Assembly: GCA_947396885.1 (NCBI GenBank)
Contig: OX377205.1
Coordinates: 64,452,969-64,516,968, forward strand
Length of the DNA: 64,000 bases
Direction of reading: 5' to 3'
Source of the DNA: Heligmosomoides polygyrus polygyrus
Taxonomy: Eukaryota > Nematoda > Chromadorea > Rhabditida > Heligmosomidae
A model generated the notes under the pieces. That model was given only the letters and a program-made list of their open reading frames with translations. It had not been told where the DNA came from and searched no databases. Position numbers and translations under genes: made by a program. Position 1 is the stretch's first letter. The number at the start of each line of letters is the position of its first letter. Shown one piece after another: positions 52,521 through 62,885 of this stretch.

Positions 52521-54559
52521 GCGTAGGGTTAATATAGAACCAAATCGCTTCCACGAAGTCACGTAGATGGGTGACGTATTCCAACGGGGATTGATCATCA
52601 TCGTGCCTTATCCTTTTTGCTTCTTAATTCGGCCATTAGTTAGTCTAGGTACTGAAGCAACTGCTACCTTCACTTTCTCCAAATAGTTTTTCAGGTCACT
52701 TCGAGATCTGCCGCCATCCATTCCTGCTATTGTATTAAAGTTATCTGCTCAGTATAAATAAATATTTATGCATATGATATTTGCTTTCATTCTAATGACA
52801 TAGTGTTTCGTTAAACTGTAAAATAAAACGCTTCTTGAAAAGTATATAAAGTATCCTCATACGAAGTGGTCAAATGCACAAAAGGAAGCGCCGCAGCCGT
52901 GCATCGGCGATTTGTGCTCGCTAATTGGGCCAGCCATTTACTCGTTGAAAAGGGACGTCAAGGAAGGCATCTGCTCATCGTGACTGGTTCCCTGATGGAT
53001 TTCAAAGAAAACTCGAAGGCCTCGCCAACAGTAAAGCTGAATTGGGAGAGAGGCCGGTCTTCAAGTCTCTTCCGCCAAAGATCTGATAGTGCTTCCTGGA
53101 TGATTAGGATGAAAAAGATCTCCCCTACAAGAGAACTATATAAAGCGGAAAGCTTTTTGGGAATCTGACAACAGATCGTGGGTTGGAAGAATTTTGTGGG
53201 CATACGTGCGAGGGCAGACACTGGAGTCTTGCACAAAGCTTTCTTCTTAACATTTTTATGATGGCAGCAAGTTACAGTAAGGACGGATTCTGACAACATA
53301 ACGGTACCTCTCACGTGCAGCATTTCAAAAATTAGCATAACACCGGCATGAAAGCAACTAAACGATTTAGTAAACATCCTTCAGCTCACAAGAAGGTTTT
53401 AGCGGTAAAGGGACAGCCAATATGTTTACGACATTGTGGTCCTGTCTTCCGGGTATCGAGAGTTACGAACTAGTTCCACTAACATCGTTCACTTCTGCTT
53501 CTATCTAGATATGCTACCCTATGCAGTTAGTCGCCGTATTTGCGCTCTGCTTACAAGGCGAACTCGCATAGACCCATTGAGCGCTCGTTCTTGTTCAACG
53601 GTTCATGATACAGCCATAAAACACTATCAACTCCTCATGAGCAGAACAGAAACCGGATTCCTTCCACTTGGTCAAAGGTCATTCTCCTTTGCGAAGGCTG
53701 CGATATCTCAGACTTCGAATGTTTTATGACAGTAGCAGCTACTTTCGCGACTCTACAGCTCGCGAGTGAATGCGTTCGCATCAATACGCCAACAATTCTG
53801 AATGGTTTTTTGTTCGCGACTACCAGTTCTGAAAACGTCCCGGAGCCAACACGTTCTCGCGCTGCAGTCTTGTTCCCACAATAGCAGTACTTGTTTAAAA
53901 CATAATGGACAACTCCCCCTCTTCCGCAGACTAGAAGACCATAAATTGAAGGAAGAAAAAGGTATAAACGTCGACTAACCATCGAAGTTCGCGAAGACTC
54001 CGTTTTCCGAAATTGTGAGGAAAGCGCTTTATCAAGAACGCTAAAGCGCATTCATGGAGTTGCTGTATCTACAGTGAAGTTCGGGAAATTTGTGCATTGT
54101 TCTGGGCCTACTGCCCATTCCTTCTTGCCGATCGACAACTTCCAAGATTCGTCTATTTGAATCAGCAGTTTTGTTTACACGGCGCCTAAGAAAAATATAA
54201 ACAAATATAATAAAAATATGTACAACTTTCGAGAAATATATATTTGTCCAATGATACAACACATGGATTTAGTTGGATGCTTTAGGGAGTACACTCTATA
54301 GACACTCTATAGTCAGGCACTTTTTTGCAGTCTTGCAGAAATCAATTTCTATATATTCTAGTGCGCGGACTATAGTATGTTAGAGATTCGTCCAATATAT
54401 TTAGTTAAGCAAAAAATTCCTATCATTTGCCTATTACGGAATCTCGCACCCATGGGATCCCCTTGCAGGTCCCCTCTCTTCACGTTGATGACGACGTCGT
54501 TGTAGAAGGTGAAATTTTGGTCGCGAACCCACTGAACAGCTCTCGAATGGCTCTGATGT
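52521..54559. other. about 2 kb without a supported gene
   Basis: Two minus-strand frames stand out: 52958-53377 and 53635-54051. The second is 138 codons and ATG-initiated (54051), with a hydrophobic segment RRLYLFLPSIYGLLV and then CYCGNKTAARERV. Neither matches a family I know, and codon-level support is lacking. Confidence 0.35.
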
Positions 54560-54605
54560 ATTGAGTATAATACTGCTCAAATTCTTTGCAAAAAAGACGC
54601 TTTGC
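54560..54605 (+). repeat. end fragment of the large palindromic element
   Basis: AAATTCTTTGCAAAAAAGAC and GCTTTGCGACGGATTAATCC match the outer left tip of the palindrome near 58750-58790. It directly precedes a SINE fragment. Confidence 0.7.
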
Positions 54606-54786
54606 GACGGATTAATCCGTACCAGACTTGTCTGGGAAGGATAGAGCGCTGACTTGTTCATCGGCTGGCCACCGCAAGTCATTGTATGGCCAAATACGCA
54701 CGTTGCCTCCACGACATCCCGTAGGAGTAGAATGCGCTGGCGCATCCAAGAAGGGATTGAGTAACGCCGTCCTTTATCCTTTATCC
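54606..54786 (+). repeat. SINE family 1, 3' part
   Basis: Starts inside the body (CAGACTTGTCTGGGAAGGAT), then CATCGGCTGGCCACCGCAAG, CCTCCACGACATCCCGTAGG and a CTTTATCCTTTATCC tail. The tRNA head is missing, so it is 5'-truncated as expected of LINE-mobilised SINEs. Confidence 0.75.
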
Positions 54787-54787
54787 T

Positions 54788-56515
54788 TCATTGTAGCAAC
54801 GCCCTGAGTGAGCTCGCCTTCGAGGACAGCTTCAGTTTCGGTGGAGTCGAATACCTTCTTCAGGTCGATGAACGTAAGGCACAGCGGCAGCTTGATCGTG
54901 CTGAAGCCTCTCCGAAATGCTGCTTTTCGCTTGGCTGTTCTTAGTTCAACATTCGGCTGATCCTATTCATGATGACTAGAGTGAACAGCTTGTAGACTAT
55001 GGATAGGGGGCGGATCGGATGATAGTTGGTGCATGCCTACCTTCTTCTACATCAAGACGGTCTTGCTGGTATTCCACTGAGATGGAACCTTGCACCCCGA
55101 TAGGCAGCGTGTGAAGAGCCGCGCCAGGATGTTGATGAGCGCTGGCGGGAGGTTCTTCAGGTGTTCAGCTCTGATCCTGTCAGAACCGGGTGCTGTACGT
55201 TTCTTCACCGACGAGATGGCGTGTCGCATCACGGAAGGGGAACAGAGGGGACGACGCATCCATCCTGCAGAAGATGGCATGAGGGCAGGTGGACGGCTAT
55301 CGAAGAGATCGGAGTAAAGTCGTGGATGAAGTTCTCCATGGTCCTTCTGGAAGCGGTGACGGCTCCATAAGAAAGCTACAGCAGGCATTTCGGATGCTCA
55401 ACCTTGCCTCTGCAGCTTCAGCCAACACTTCCGCCCATCGCTCCTTAACAGGAGTGTGCGTAATTGCGATTTACGATTTACGATTTTTCGATCTACTGCT
55501 ATTTTTGCCGAATTTTTTACGATTTACGATTTACGACAATGTAAATTTTCGTAAGTATGGTCTTCGATCAACAACCAACTAGTGCCCAAGTTTGTATGTG
55601 CCGGGTTAAAAAGATGTGCCCACTCCAATGGTTTCGTATTATGTAGCGCATTCCTACATCCTTTAGGAGATGTTCTTGATTTCTAATGTGTTACTGTGGT
55701 AGAAGACACCTCCTGTGCACAGGTTTCTCGAATACGACTTATCTGGTAGTTGCCTGACGGTTGCGCTGCTCCACACTGGCGGCTCTAGAGTTTCTGGAAA
55801 CAGACGACTCCTGGTGGTTTCCAAGTTCTCGGCTCCCTTAGCACTATCGCGGAGGTGGTCGTATCCTTCGTCAATGTTGTCCATGGCGGTCTCTTCCCAA
55901 AGGCCGACAAGAGAGATATAAATGTCCCAGCTGATGGTTGTTCTGCGATTCCCCTTCTTGAACTTCCCGGCCTTCTCTTCTTGACGCGAGAAGTTCATGC
56001 GAAGGAGGCGGTGGTCCAATCCCGTATAGAATTTGGGGACAACGGAAACGTCGGTCGGGCAATACTTGCAGTTGAGGATGGTGAAGATGATGTGGTCGAT
56101 CTCGTTGTGGAACTGACCACCGGGTGATTCTCAGCTCCATCGTGGGGGTGGTGACTTCTGGGAGTGTACATTTCCATGGATGGACTGGTCGACATGGTGA
56201 ACTTAGACGGTCTTTCACCTTGCTCGTTCCACTCCAAACCGTAGGTTCCGATGTGATTCCAACCACCTTCGTGGCCCGATTGTGGCGTTGAAATCGTCGA
56301 CGATCACCTTGTAGAATGTGTGCTCTTCCTTAGCTTCTCCAGCTCCACGTAGAATTCCTCGACCTCTTCGCCGTCGTCGTCGGATATTGGGGCATACGCA
56401 ACGAACACAGTCACGCAGCCACATCGCTTCAGTCGCAGACGACCGATTCGGCATGTGCGTATTGATATTCATGGCTAAGTGCGCGTTGATGAAGACACAA
56501 ACTAATATCAAACTA
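54788..56515 (-). pseudogene. RTE-1-like LINE ORF2 (endonuclease to reverse transcriptase), split by a hAT-like fragment
   Basis: Minus strand from 56515: CVCPNIRRRRRRG and FYKVIVDDFNATIGPRR (endonuclease, with D-D-F-N in place of the usual GDFN), then EWNEQGERPSKFTMST, DHRLLRMNFSRQEEKAGKF, TTISWDIYISLVGLWEETAM and GAENLETTRSRL. After the inserted hAT-like piece (55449-55742) it resumes with EVLAEAAEARLSIRNA, RHAISSVKKRTAPGSDRIRA and EHLKNLPPALINILARLFTR (start of reverse transcriptase), fading near 54788. It is truncated before the YADD box. Frames shift repeatedly. Same lineage as the fragment at 4290-5113. Confidence 0.82.
55449..55742 (+). mobile_element. hAT-like family A, third copy, 5' end only
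   Basis: Begins CAGGAGTGTGCGTAATTGCG, followed by ATTTACGATTTACGA words, TTTTTGCCGAATTTTTTACG, CAACCAACTAGTGCCC, AGATGTGCCCACTCCAATGG and TGTGCACAGGTTTCTCGAAT, all in family order. It stops near 55742, where RTE sequence resumes, so about 300 bp of the element remain and its right end is lost. It interrupts the RTE LINE. Confidence 0.82.
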
Positions 56516-56528
56516 TATATCTCTTAGT

Positions 56529-56843
56529 CAATACTGTTGTGCCAAACGAGGTTTTAAGGTGGACCAATTTATTGAGCAGCCTAACGTTTCGACCTGCTCG
56601 TCCACCGGTATCGGGAGTGGATCAGCAGGTTAGTTTATTTTTCATGCATTGGGGTTTTTCGTTTCAGCAACTAGGACGATATCGAAAGGGTGGGGGGGGG
56701 GGGGGTGGGATGCTTGGTCGGGATAGAGACAAAGCTAAAGTTTTGAACCGCTTTTAGGCCTCTGAAGACGACGAACAGGTCGAAACGTTATGCCGCTCAA
56801 TAAACTAGTCCGCCTTATAACCTCATTTGGCACAGCAGTATTG
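56529..56843. mobile_element. MITE with long terminal inverted repeats
   Basis: The left end CAATACTGTTGTGCCAAACG and the inward-read right end CAATACTGCTGTGCCAAATG are matched over about 80 bp, including ACGTTTCGACCTG in both arms. There is no coding content. The middle holds a run of 14 G (56692-56705). It directly abuts the 5' end of the RTE LINE. The superfamily cannot be assigned because no target duplication is visible. Confidence 0.82.
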
Positions 56844-58780
56844 AAACCCTAAGAAAATTCCAAGGTTTTACGAAGAGAGAGAGCTTGAAGATTATATATC
56901 TATTATTTACATAGCATGCAGTGAGTTTTGCAGTTCTATCGAGTCTACATCATATTCCACAGGTACTGCGAAGTTGGACGCACAGATTCACTAATGGTGC
57001 TACAACTCTGCTTTCTTGAATCTTGAAACTATTCTGAGTGTGGCTTCTCTCTTTTATAGAAAGTATACAGGTTTAGTTGTCCAGGAAAGTATAGCTTGCA
57101 GCTTACCAAGAGAAGAATGTACATACAGCGGTGCAAAAGCGTTGCAATCGGCTGTGTGGCGAATTTTCTGTGGATTTAAGCTTCGTTTTCTTCCTCTTCT
57201 TCTTCTTCTTCAACGACTGTCCCCTTGGTAGCGTAGTCCGCTATTCCGGTGTCATGATGCCACCTCTCCCGATCCAGCGCTAGATCAGGGTGGACACCTG
57301 CAACCTTCAAGACCATATGTAGCGTATCAGACCAGCGCTGCTTATTATAGCATGTAACCCGTCTAATGCAAAAATTTATTTATTTAACTGCTTGGCAATA
57401 AATTGATGGGAAATGTTACCACTGTGAATATGTAACCAAACTCTCCCCAATTTACAATAAATACAACATGAAGATGCCTTACTGATGTAAATGCATTCGA
57501 TGAAGAAAAACCGCAAAAAGAGTTGAGTGCTCACACGGTACCGACCGGCGCTATCGCGTCATCGTTTTCCTTGATGAAATGCTCCTTACCTGCGATGCCT
57601 AAAAGAGGCCCATGCAGACGACTGTGATGTGAACTGACTGTGGGAGCTGTGGTCTGGACCACAACGTCCTACTTTGCACTCACAGGAAGCCGTTTATACC
57701 AGCGAAGCGACCTCGATTCTAAGGTCTCGCCTTTCGCCGCCGTCTCGCCGTCCTGCCACTGCCACCGCCGGCTGCCTAGTCGTCCTGCCACTGCCACGCC
57801 GTCGCCGTCCTGCCACTGTCACGCCGACGCCATCCAGCAACGATCAAGCAGCCGCCGCAGCAGTCGACCAGCGTCACCGCCCGAGGACATGATCACATAT
57901 TTATTTCTGTATGTATTACTAAGTATATACTTGTATCATGCCTTTGTTTTGTCGTCGCGCCGTCGCCGCCAACGACGACGGCGGGGCGGGCCCTGTCCCC
58001 AACCCACCATAGGGCACTCAATTACTGGCTACCAAGAGATAAAGACGTTCCTCCCTTCTCTCTGTTTCGTTACGCTTTCGCACAAATCCACTGAACCGCA
58101 CACACCATAACCACACAATGTTTCTCCAGGCTAAGAAGAGCAAAGTTAGTCGACTATACATAGGCTTTTTAGGTACAATCAAGGAACGGAACTAAGGAAG
58201 AGGAATGCTGGCAAACATTTTAATTAAAGAGTGCTGAACAAGCGCTCGTCATTTAAAATAGGACCATGGGAAGCCATAGAGACGCTCAATAACGAGGAAC
58301 AGCGCGCCACCTTCTTTGATAAGAGACCATTGTTAAACATCATTGGTTCGTGTCGCGAAAGTGCCAGCAGGGGTGGTGGAACTCTCCGCTGCTTCTACTG
58401 GAATTGCGGCAGCCAATCGCAGCACCGACCGAACACGTTTCCTCTGTACCTGCGTGCCTGAGTCGTGGCCGTCCCACCGAAGCGGGTCGGCGCGCAACTG
58501 AGGTCAATCTGGCCGCCCCTGTTGATTGAATTCGCCACGTGGGGCACATCATGTACCACATCCCAAAGATGCCGAGAGCAGATATAACACATTCGATCAC
58601 ATAGCATGCTCCAGGTTCGGCAAAAGATTTCCCTCAGATTTTACCGTTATTAAGACTTGGGACGAAACCAAGTAGAGGATGCACCTTCAGTGAAACTTTT
58701 TGATTGCTTCGCGGACAGAGAGCGTGAGTGTTGTACCTACAACACCGCTTAAATTCTTTGTAAAAAAGTCGCTTTGCGAC
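56844..58780. other. about 1.9 kb without a supported gene; GC-rich tandem words
   Basis: At 57741-57860 GTCCTGCCACTG recurs at 57750, 57782 and 57807, with CGCCGTCGCCG-type filling, and 57955-57990 is another GC-rich patch. The open frames over it (57640-58110) are low-complexity and lack ATG starts. Nothing else recognised. Confidence 0.4.
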
Positions 58781-60725
58781 GGTTTAATCCGTCACAAAGC
58801 GTCGCATTGCCATAACTCTTTTCAAAGTTATTAGTTTAAAATCCAATTAACACCATTAGAAGCTCCGTCTCATTTTCTATCCAGCAATCTAAACATCGTC
58901 TAAAACGATTGCACAGTGGCCTAGTTACGAAGCTTTTGCATCCTCGGCTCCGTTAATTGATTTAGGACCCCTCCGAGATCCCCAGTGGCATGTCCTTAAG
59001 GCTTTTCGTTGACGAGATTCATCGAAACTCAGAAATCCTCTATTGTTTTAGAAGATCTGTATTTATTACGCATCAAGTATCATTGTGGCACTAAATAGTG
59101 CCATGTTTGAAAAGGCCCGATTTGAGATAAGCGCAAACGCGCGGAAACCTAAGATTCAGTTCAGAATTACCCAAATAGTAGCCTTCTACAGAAGACAGCA
59201 TTCTATTATTTCATTGTGGAAACGATGGTCTTTAACAAACGTGTAAAATAACTCTGAGAAATAGAGAGAAATGACTAGATTCTCTTTTTTCAATAAGGGA
59301 TTGGTCCAATCTCAATATGCGGCATAGTATTTCTCCTATCTTTGGACTTCGGTTGCTCTTGTACAGGATAGGTAAGAAAGCTGTGTTTTTTGTGGTTTAC
59401 AGTTAATCACAAGCACATTCCAATCTAAAAAGAACAAAAAGATTTTGGCTGTTTAAAGTAGCCTTCTATGCGGCCAAAGTTTGACGAAAACAACAGAAAA
59501 TTTTGTTTCAGTTGCTTACCTCTTTATGGACGAGTTTATTCGAAAAATCAACTGGATAGCATTTCTCAGCTCGTTGCGGGCTTTCCACAAATGTAATATT
59601 GTCCGTATTCAAACTGAAAACCATTTTCACCTCTTCGGCCGCCGAAACAAGTTTGGGGCTGCGCTTCAGCCCGAGTGCGGACACGGCGGCGGGCCGCTCG
59701 CTGCCCTTGCGACCTCCCGCGGCACTCCATATGTCGTATATCGCCTATGTACAGTATTCACACTTCCTGCGCCGCGATACATAGGCGATATACGACATGC
59801 GGAGTGCCGCGGGAAGTCGCAAGGGCAACGAGCTGTGTCCGCACTCGGGCTGAAGCGCAGCCCCAAACTTGTTTCGGCGGCCGAAGAGGTAAAAATAGTT
59901 TTCAGTTTGAATACGGACCATATTACATCTGTGGAAAGTTCGCAACGAGCTAAAAAATGCTGTCCAGTTGATTTTTCGAATAAACTCATCCACAAAGAGG
60001 TAAGCGACTGAAACATGTTTTCGTCAAATTTTGGCCGCATAGAAGTCTACTTTGAACGGCCAAAATCTTTTCGTTCTTTTTAGATTCGAATGTGCTTGTA
60101 CTTAACTGTAAACCACAAGAAAAACACGGCTTTCGTACCTATCCTGTACAGAAGCAGCCAAAGTTCAAAGATAGAAGAAATCCTAAGCCGCATATTGAGA
60201 TTGGACCAATCCCTTGTTAGAAAAAAAGAGAATCCAGTCATTTCTCTCCATTTCTCAAAGCCATTTTATACTTTTCATAAAGACCATCGTTCCCACAATA
60301 AAATAGTAAAATTCTGTCTTCTGTGGCAGGCTACTAGTTAGGTAATTCTTAACTGAATCTTAGGTTTCCGCGCGTTTGCGCTTATCCGAAACCGGGCCTA
60401 TGTTATTCAAACTTGGCACTATTTAGTACCGCAATGACACTTGATGCGTAACAAATACAGATCTGCTAAAACAATAAAGGATTTCTAAGTTTCGATGAAC
60501 TTCGTCAACGAAAAGCCTTAAGGACATGCCAGTGGGGATCTCGGAGGGGTCGTAAATCAATTAACGGAACCGAGGAAGCAAAAGCTTCATAACTAGGCCA
60601 CTGTGCAATCGTTTTAGATGATGTTTAGATCGCTGGATAGAATATGAAACGGGGCTTCTAATGGTGTTAATTGGATTTAAAGAAATAACTTTAAAAAGAG
60701 TTGACGCTTTGTGACGGATTAATCC
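58781..60725. mobile_element. 1.95-kb palindromic foldback element
   Basis: The left arm (58781-59750, about 970 bp) is repeated inverted at 59779-60725 (about 947 bp), around a 28-nt loop. Landmarks: TCGTATATCGCCTATGT and its complement flank the loop; CGCAAGGGCA and AACAAGTTTGGGGCTGCGCT occur in both arms; at the outside, TAATCCGTCACAAAGCGTC faces its complement at 60700-60725. The arms differ by scattered substitutions and small indels. The innermost 130 bp are strongly GC-rich while the rest is AT-rich. No transposase is encoded. Structure resembles nematode foldback elements; the family is unknown to me. Confidence 0.9.
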
Positions 60726-60949
60726 ATCATCAGAAGGGCTTAAATTGGCGATCTCAGCTAAGTTTCTCGTCTTCTTGCTTTATTTGTCTTTCCGTTTGAG
60801 TCCTCTACAAGATTTCTTTCCTGCTATGCGTTTCTGTTAGCTTTGAAACTATTCGTTTTCAAAAATACTCTTATCCTGAACATCTCGTTTACGAAATGGG
60901 TTTTAGCGCCGTTCATCGATTTTTCTTCTTTCCGTCAATAGCTCACTAT
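60726..60949. other. spacer
   Basis: Nothing recognised between the palindrome and the LINE relic. Confidence 0.4.
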
Positions 60950-62440
60950 GTCTCAACGTGCAAAGAGCAACAATAGAGCTTCTGTGCCATCTACAAGGAT
61001 GTGTATAATAAGGGCCAGAAACCCGCTGACAACATTGGGCAGTCCGCTACGTAGGAGATTTTTGCTAGGTTGCCAGTGAGTGAGCTCAGTAAGGTTCTCG
61101 GGAGAAATAGGGACTCCGTTATTGAAAGATCATATACGCGCTAGTCTCGAAACTACCTCAGGACATGTCTGAACAAATCGAGGTGGAAAAAAGGGAGAAG
61201 TACCGTTATTGAGTGGCTTCCCGAGGCTGCCAGAGATCTCTTTCCCCCCCCTCCCCGCTCAACGAGGCAGCGTGATCTTGGGGAAAAGGTGAGCGAGGTG
61301 TTTGATATTCTAGGTCTCGAATACCCCTTTGGAGTGTATCGCATAAGAAAACAGGAACGCGGACGTACTCATAAGGGGAAGATAGCTTTATAGGGGTCTG
61401 CTACTCTCAGTAGGGTTCGCGTTCGCCGCAGCATTTCAACCCAGGAGCGGCAGCGAGAGTACGAGTTGAGGCAGGAATGCAGGGAAAGGAACAAGCAGTT
61501 AAACGACTGCGTCTGGGTGGCATACCGTGGAGAGTTAAAGCGGGTCGAAGACTTTCCTAAGCGGAGGGATTCGGGAAACGCTTAAGTGGGCACGGTGTAC
61601 CACCCACTGCCTTGAAGTGCTTTCTGTTGAATGCCCGTCGCCTAGCGAACAAACTACATAATCTCGACTTGTTCTTGTCAAGCTACGAACCAGATTTGCT
61701 ATTTTTTTATTACAAAAACTTGGTTTTCTAGCACAATATTGGACCCTAAAGTTTTTGTTGCTCTCCTTACAAGCTATTTCGAAAAGTTCGCAAGGATCGC
61801 AAAGGTGGCGAAATATGCTGTCCGGCCAAAAGTACGCTTAGCTTGAGCTGTCAATGCCCCTGCCTGCCTCAATTCTGGCATCCTTAGTCTTGATGTATTT
61901 GATTCTAATCTTATGGCGGCTTTCAGAGTTGGTTGGTAAAACGCCCACCAAATTCAAGCGCTTGAGGACGCCCTTATAGATTCGCTGCTGGAATTGTGCC
62001 TCTTCAGCACTTACTTCATTGTTCTGGGGGATTTTTACCTTGACATTGACTGGGCTCACTGCATCATGGGTCGAGCGTTCTACCCCCTCGTCCCCCTGGC
62101 CCGCTCACCCCTAACTTCTTAGGCTTGCTCGGGAGTCCAGTGGCTGCCTTACGTGATAGTGGAGACGCAAACATTTGCCACGCCTCTGTTTAAAGGGCGG
62201 GGTAGAACGCCACTCCGCTCCAATACTTAAACACATTGTCGTTCTTCCCCCTTTTGCATCATCTGGTCATAATACAGTGGGTTTTGAAATTCATGTGCCG
62301 TTGATGAACCAAAGAAATTTACCCCTTCCAAACTTTTCTAAAGCTGATTATTTCGCTACTTCAATTTCATAGATTGGTAGACAGTCTTTTATTCTTATCT
62401 AAGCACTGACCTTCTATCACCACCTATATATAAAAGAGTT
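60950..62440 (+). pseudogene. CR1-like LINE 5' relic (ORF1 remnant and endonuclease)
   Basis: Plus-strand sequence starts with an ORF1-like MSQRAKSNNRASVPSTR near 60950 and a charged QERQREYELRQECRERNKQL near 61440-61500. ORF2 then begins near 61620 with CFLLNARRLANKLHNLDLFL and SSYEPDLLFF (family: SLVNARSLANKL..DLIFITETWL, here with the ITET stretch decayed), later RKDRKGG near 61790. The GDFNLDIDW-like stretch is recognisable near 62010-62060 across frames. Stops and frameshifts are dense. The reverse transcriptase is absent, so only the 5' part is here; that is unusual, because LINE copies normally keep the 3' end. Confidence 0.65.
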
Positions 62441-62451
62441 TGTCCGTCGAG

Positions 62452-62558
62452 TGCTCTAACCTAAGTGAGGTACGCCGCATCATCCACAGCGAGGGCGGTC
62501 GATGATCTAACCTGAATGAGGTACGCCTCATCATCCACAGCGCGGGCGAAATTTGCTA
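62452..62558. repeat. two tandem 51-bp units
   Basis: CTAACCT-A-TGAGGTACGCC and CATCATCCACAGCG recur exactly 51 bp apart (62456 and 62507). It follows directly on TATATATAAAAGAGTTTG near 62425. Confidence 0.85.
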
Positions 62559-62770
62559 TTGAACGTGGGATGTTGCTGCAGCAGGGGGAACGCAGCCCTT
62601 TACTGCTTAACACAACAGCATCTACGCACGTTTCTGAGCGTCCAGATTCAGGAGCCGAATTCGTGCCATTAGCACGAGAAGACCACTAAAGGGGTAAGTG
62701 TAGAATGGATACTTTGAGGGTGGAGAACCGACAGCGATCAGGAGGCAGAAACCAGGAGGAGCATCGGGAT

Positions 62771-62885
62771 CAGGGATGAGCGGATAATGAAATTTTGAAA
62801 ACCGGATAACGGATAACGGATAATTTTGCCCGAAAATGGCCGGATAACGGAAAACCGGATAACGAACAACAAAAATTAAAACTCG
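62771..62885 (+). mobile_element. hAT-like terminus (family C) with reiterated GGATAACG words
   Basis: CAGGGATGAGCGGATAATGA opens a stretch in which CCGGATAACGGATAACGG-type words recur at least seven times. The opening resembles families A and B (CAGGGGTGTGCG), and the subterminal word is again short and CG-containing. The other end is not found before 64000, so the element runs out of the window or is truncated. Confidence 0.55.

Noticed and set aside
57640..58110. 156-codon frame rich in Arg, Ser and Pro with a hydrophobic middle
   Set aside because: Composed of GC-rich tandem words, starts without ATG and has no family features.
59481..60011. 176-codon plus-strand open frame spanning the palindrome centre, and its 124-codon mirror on the minus strand (59666-60040)
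   Set aside because: The two are mirror images produced by the inverted arms; no ATG context, domain or splice support.
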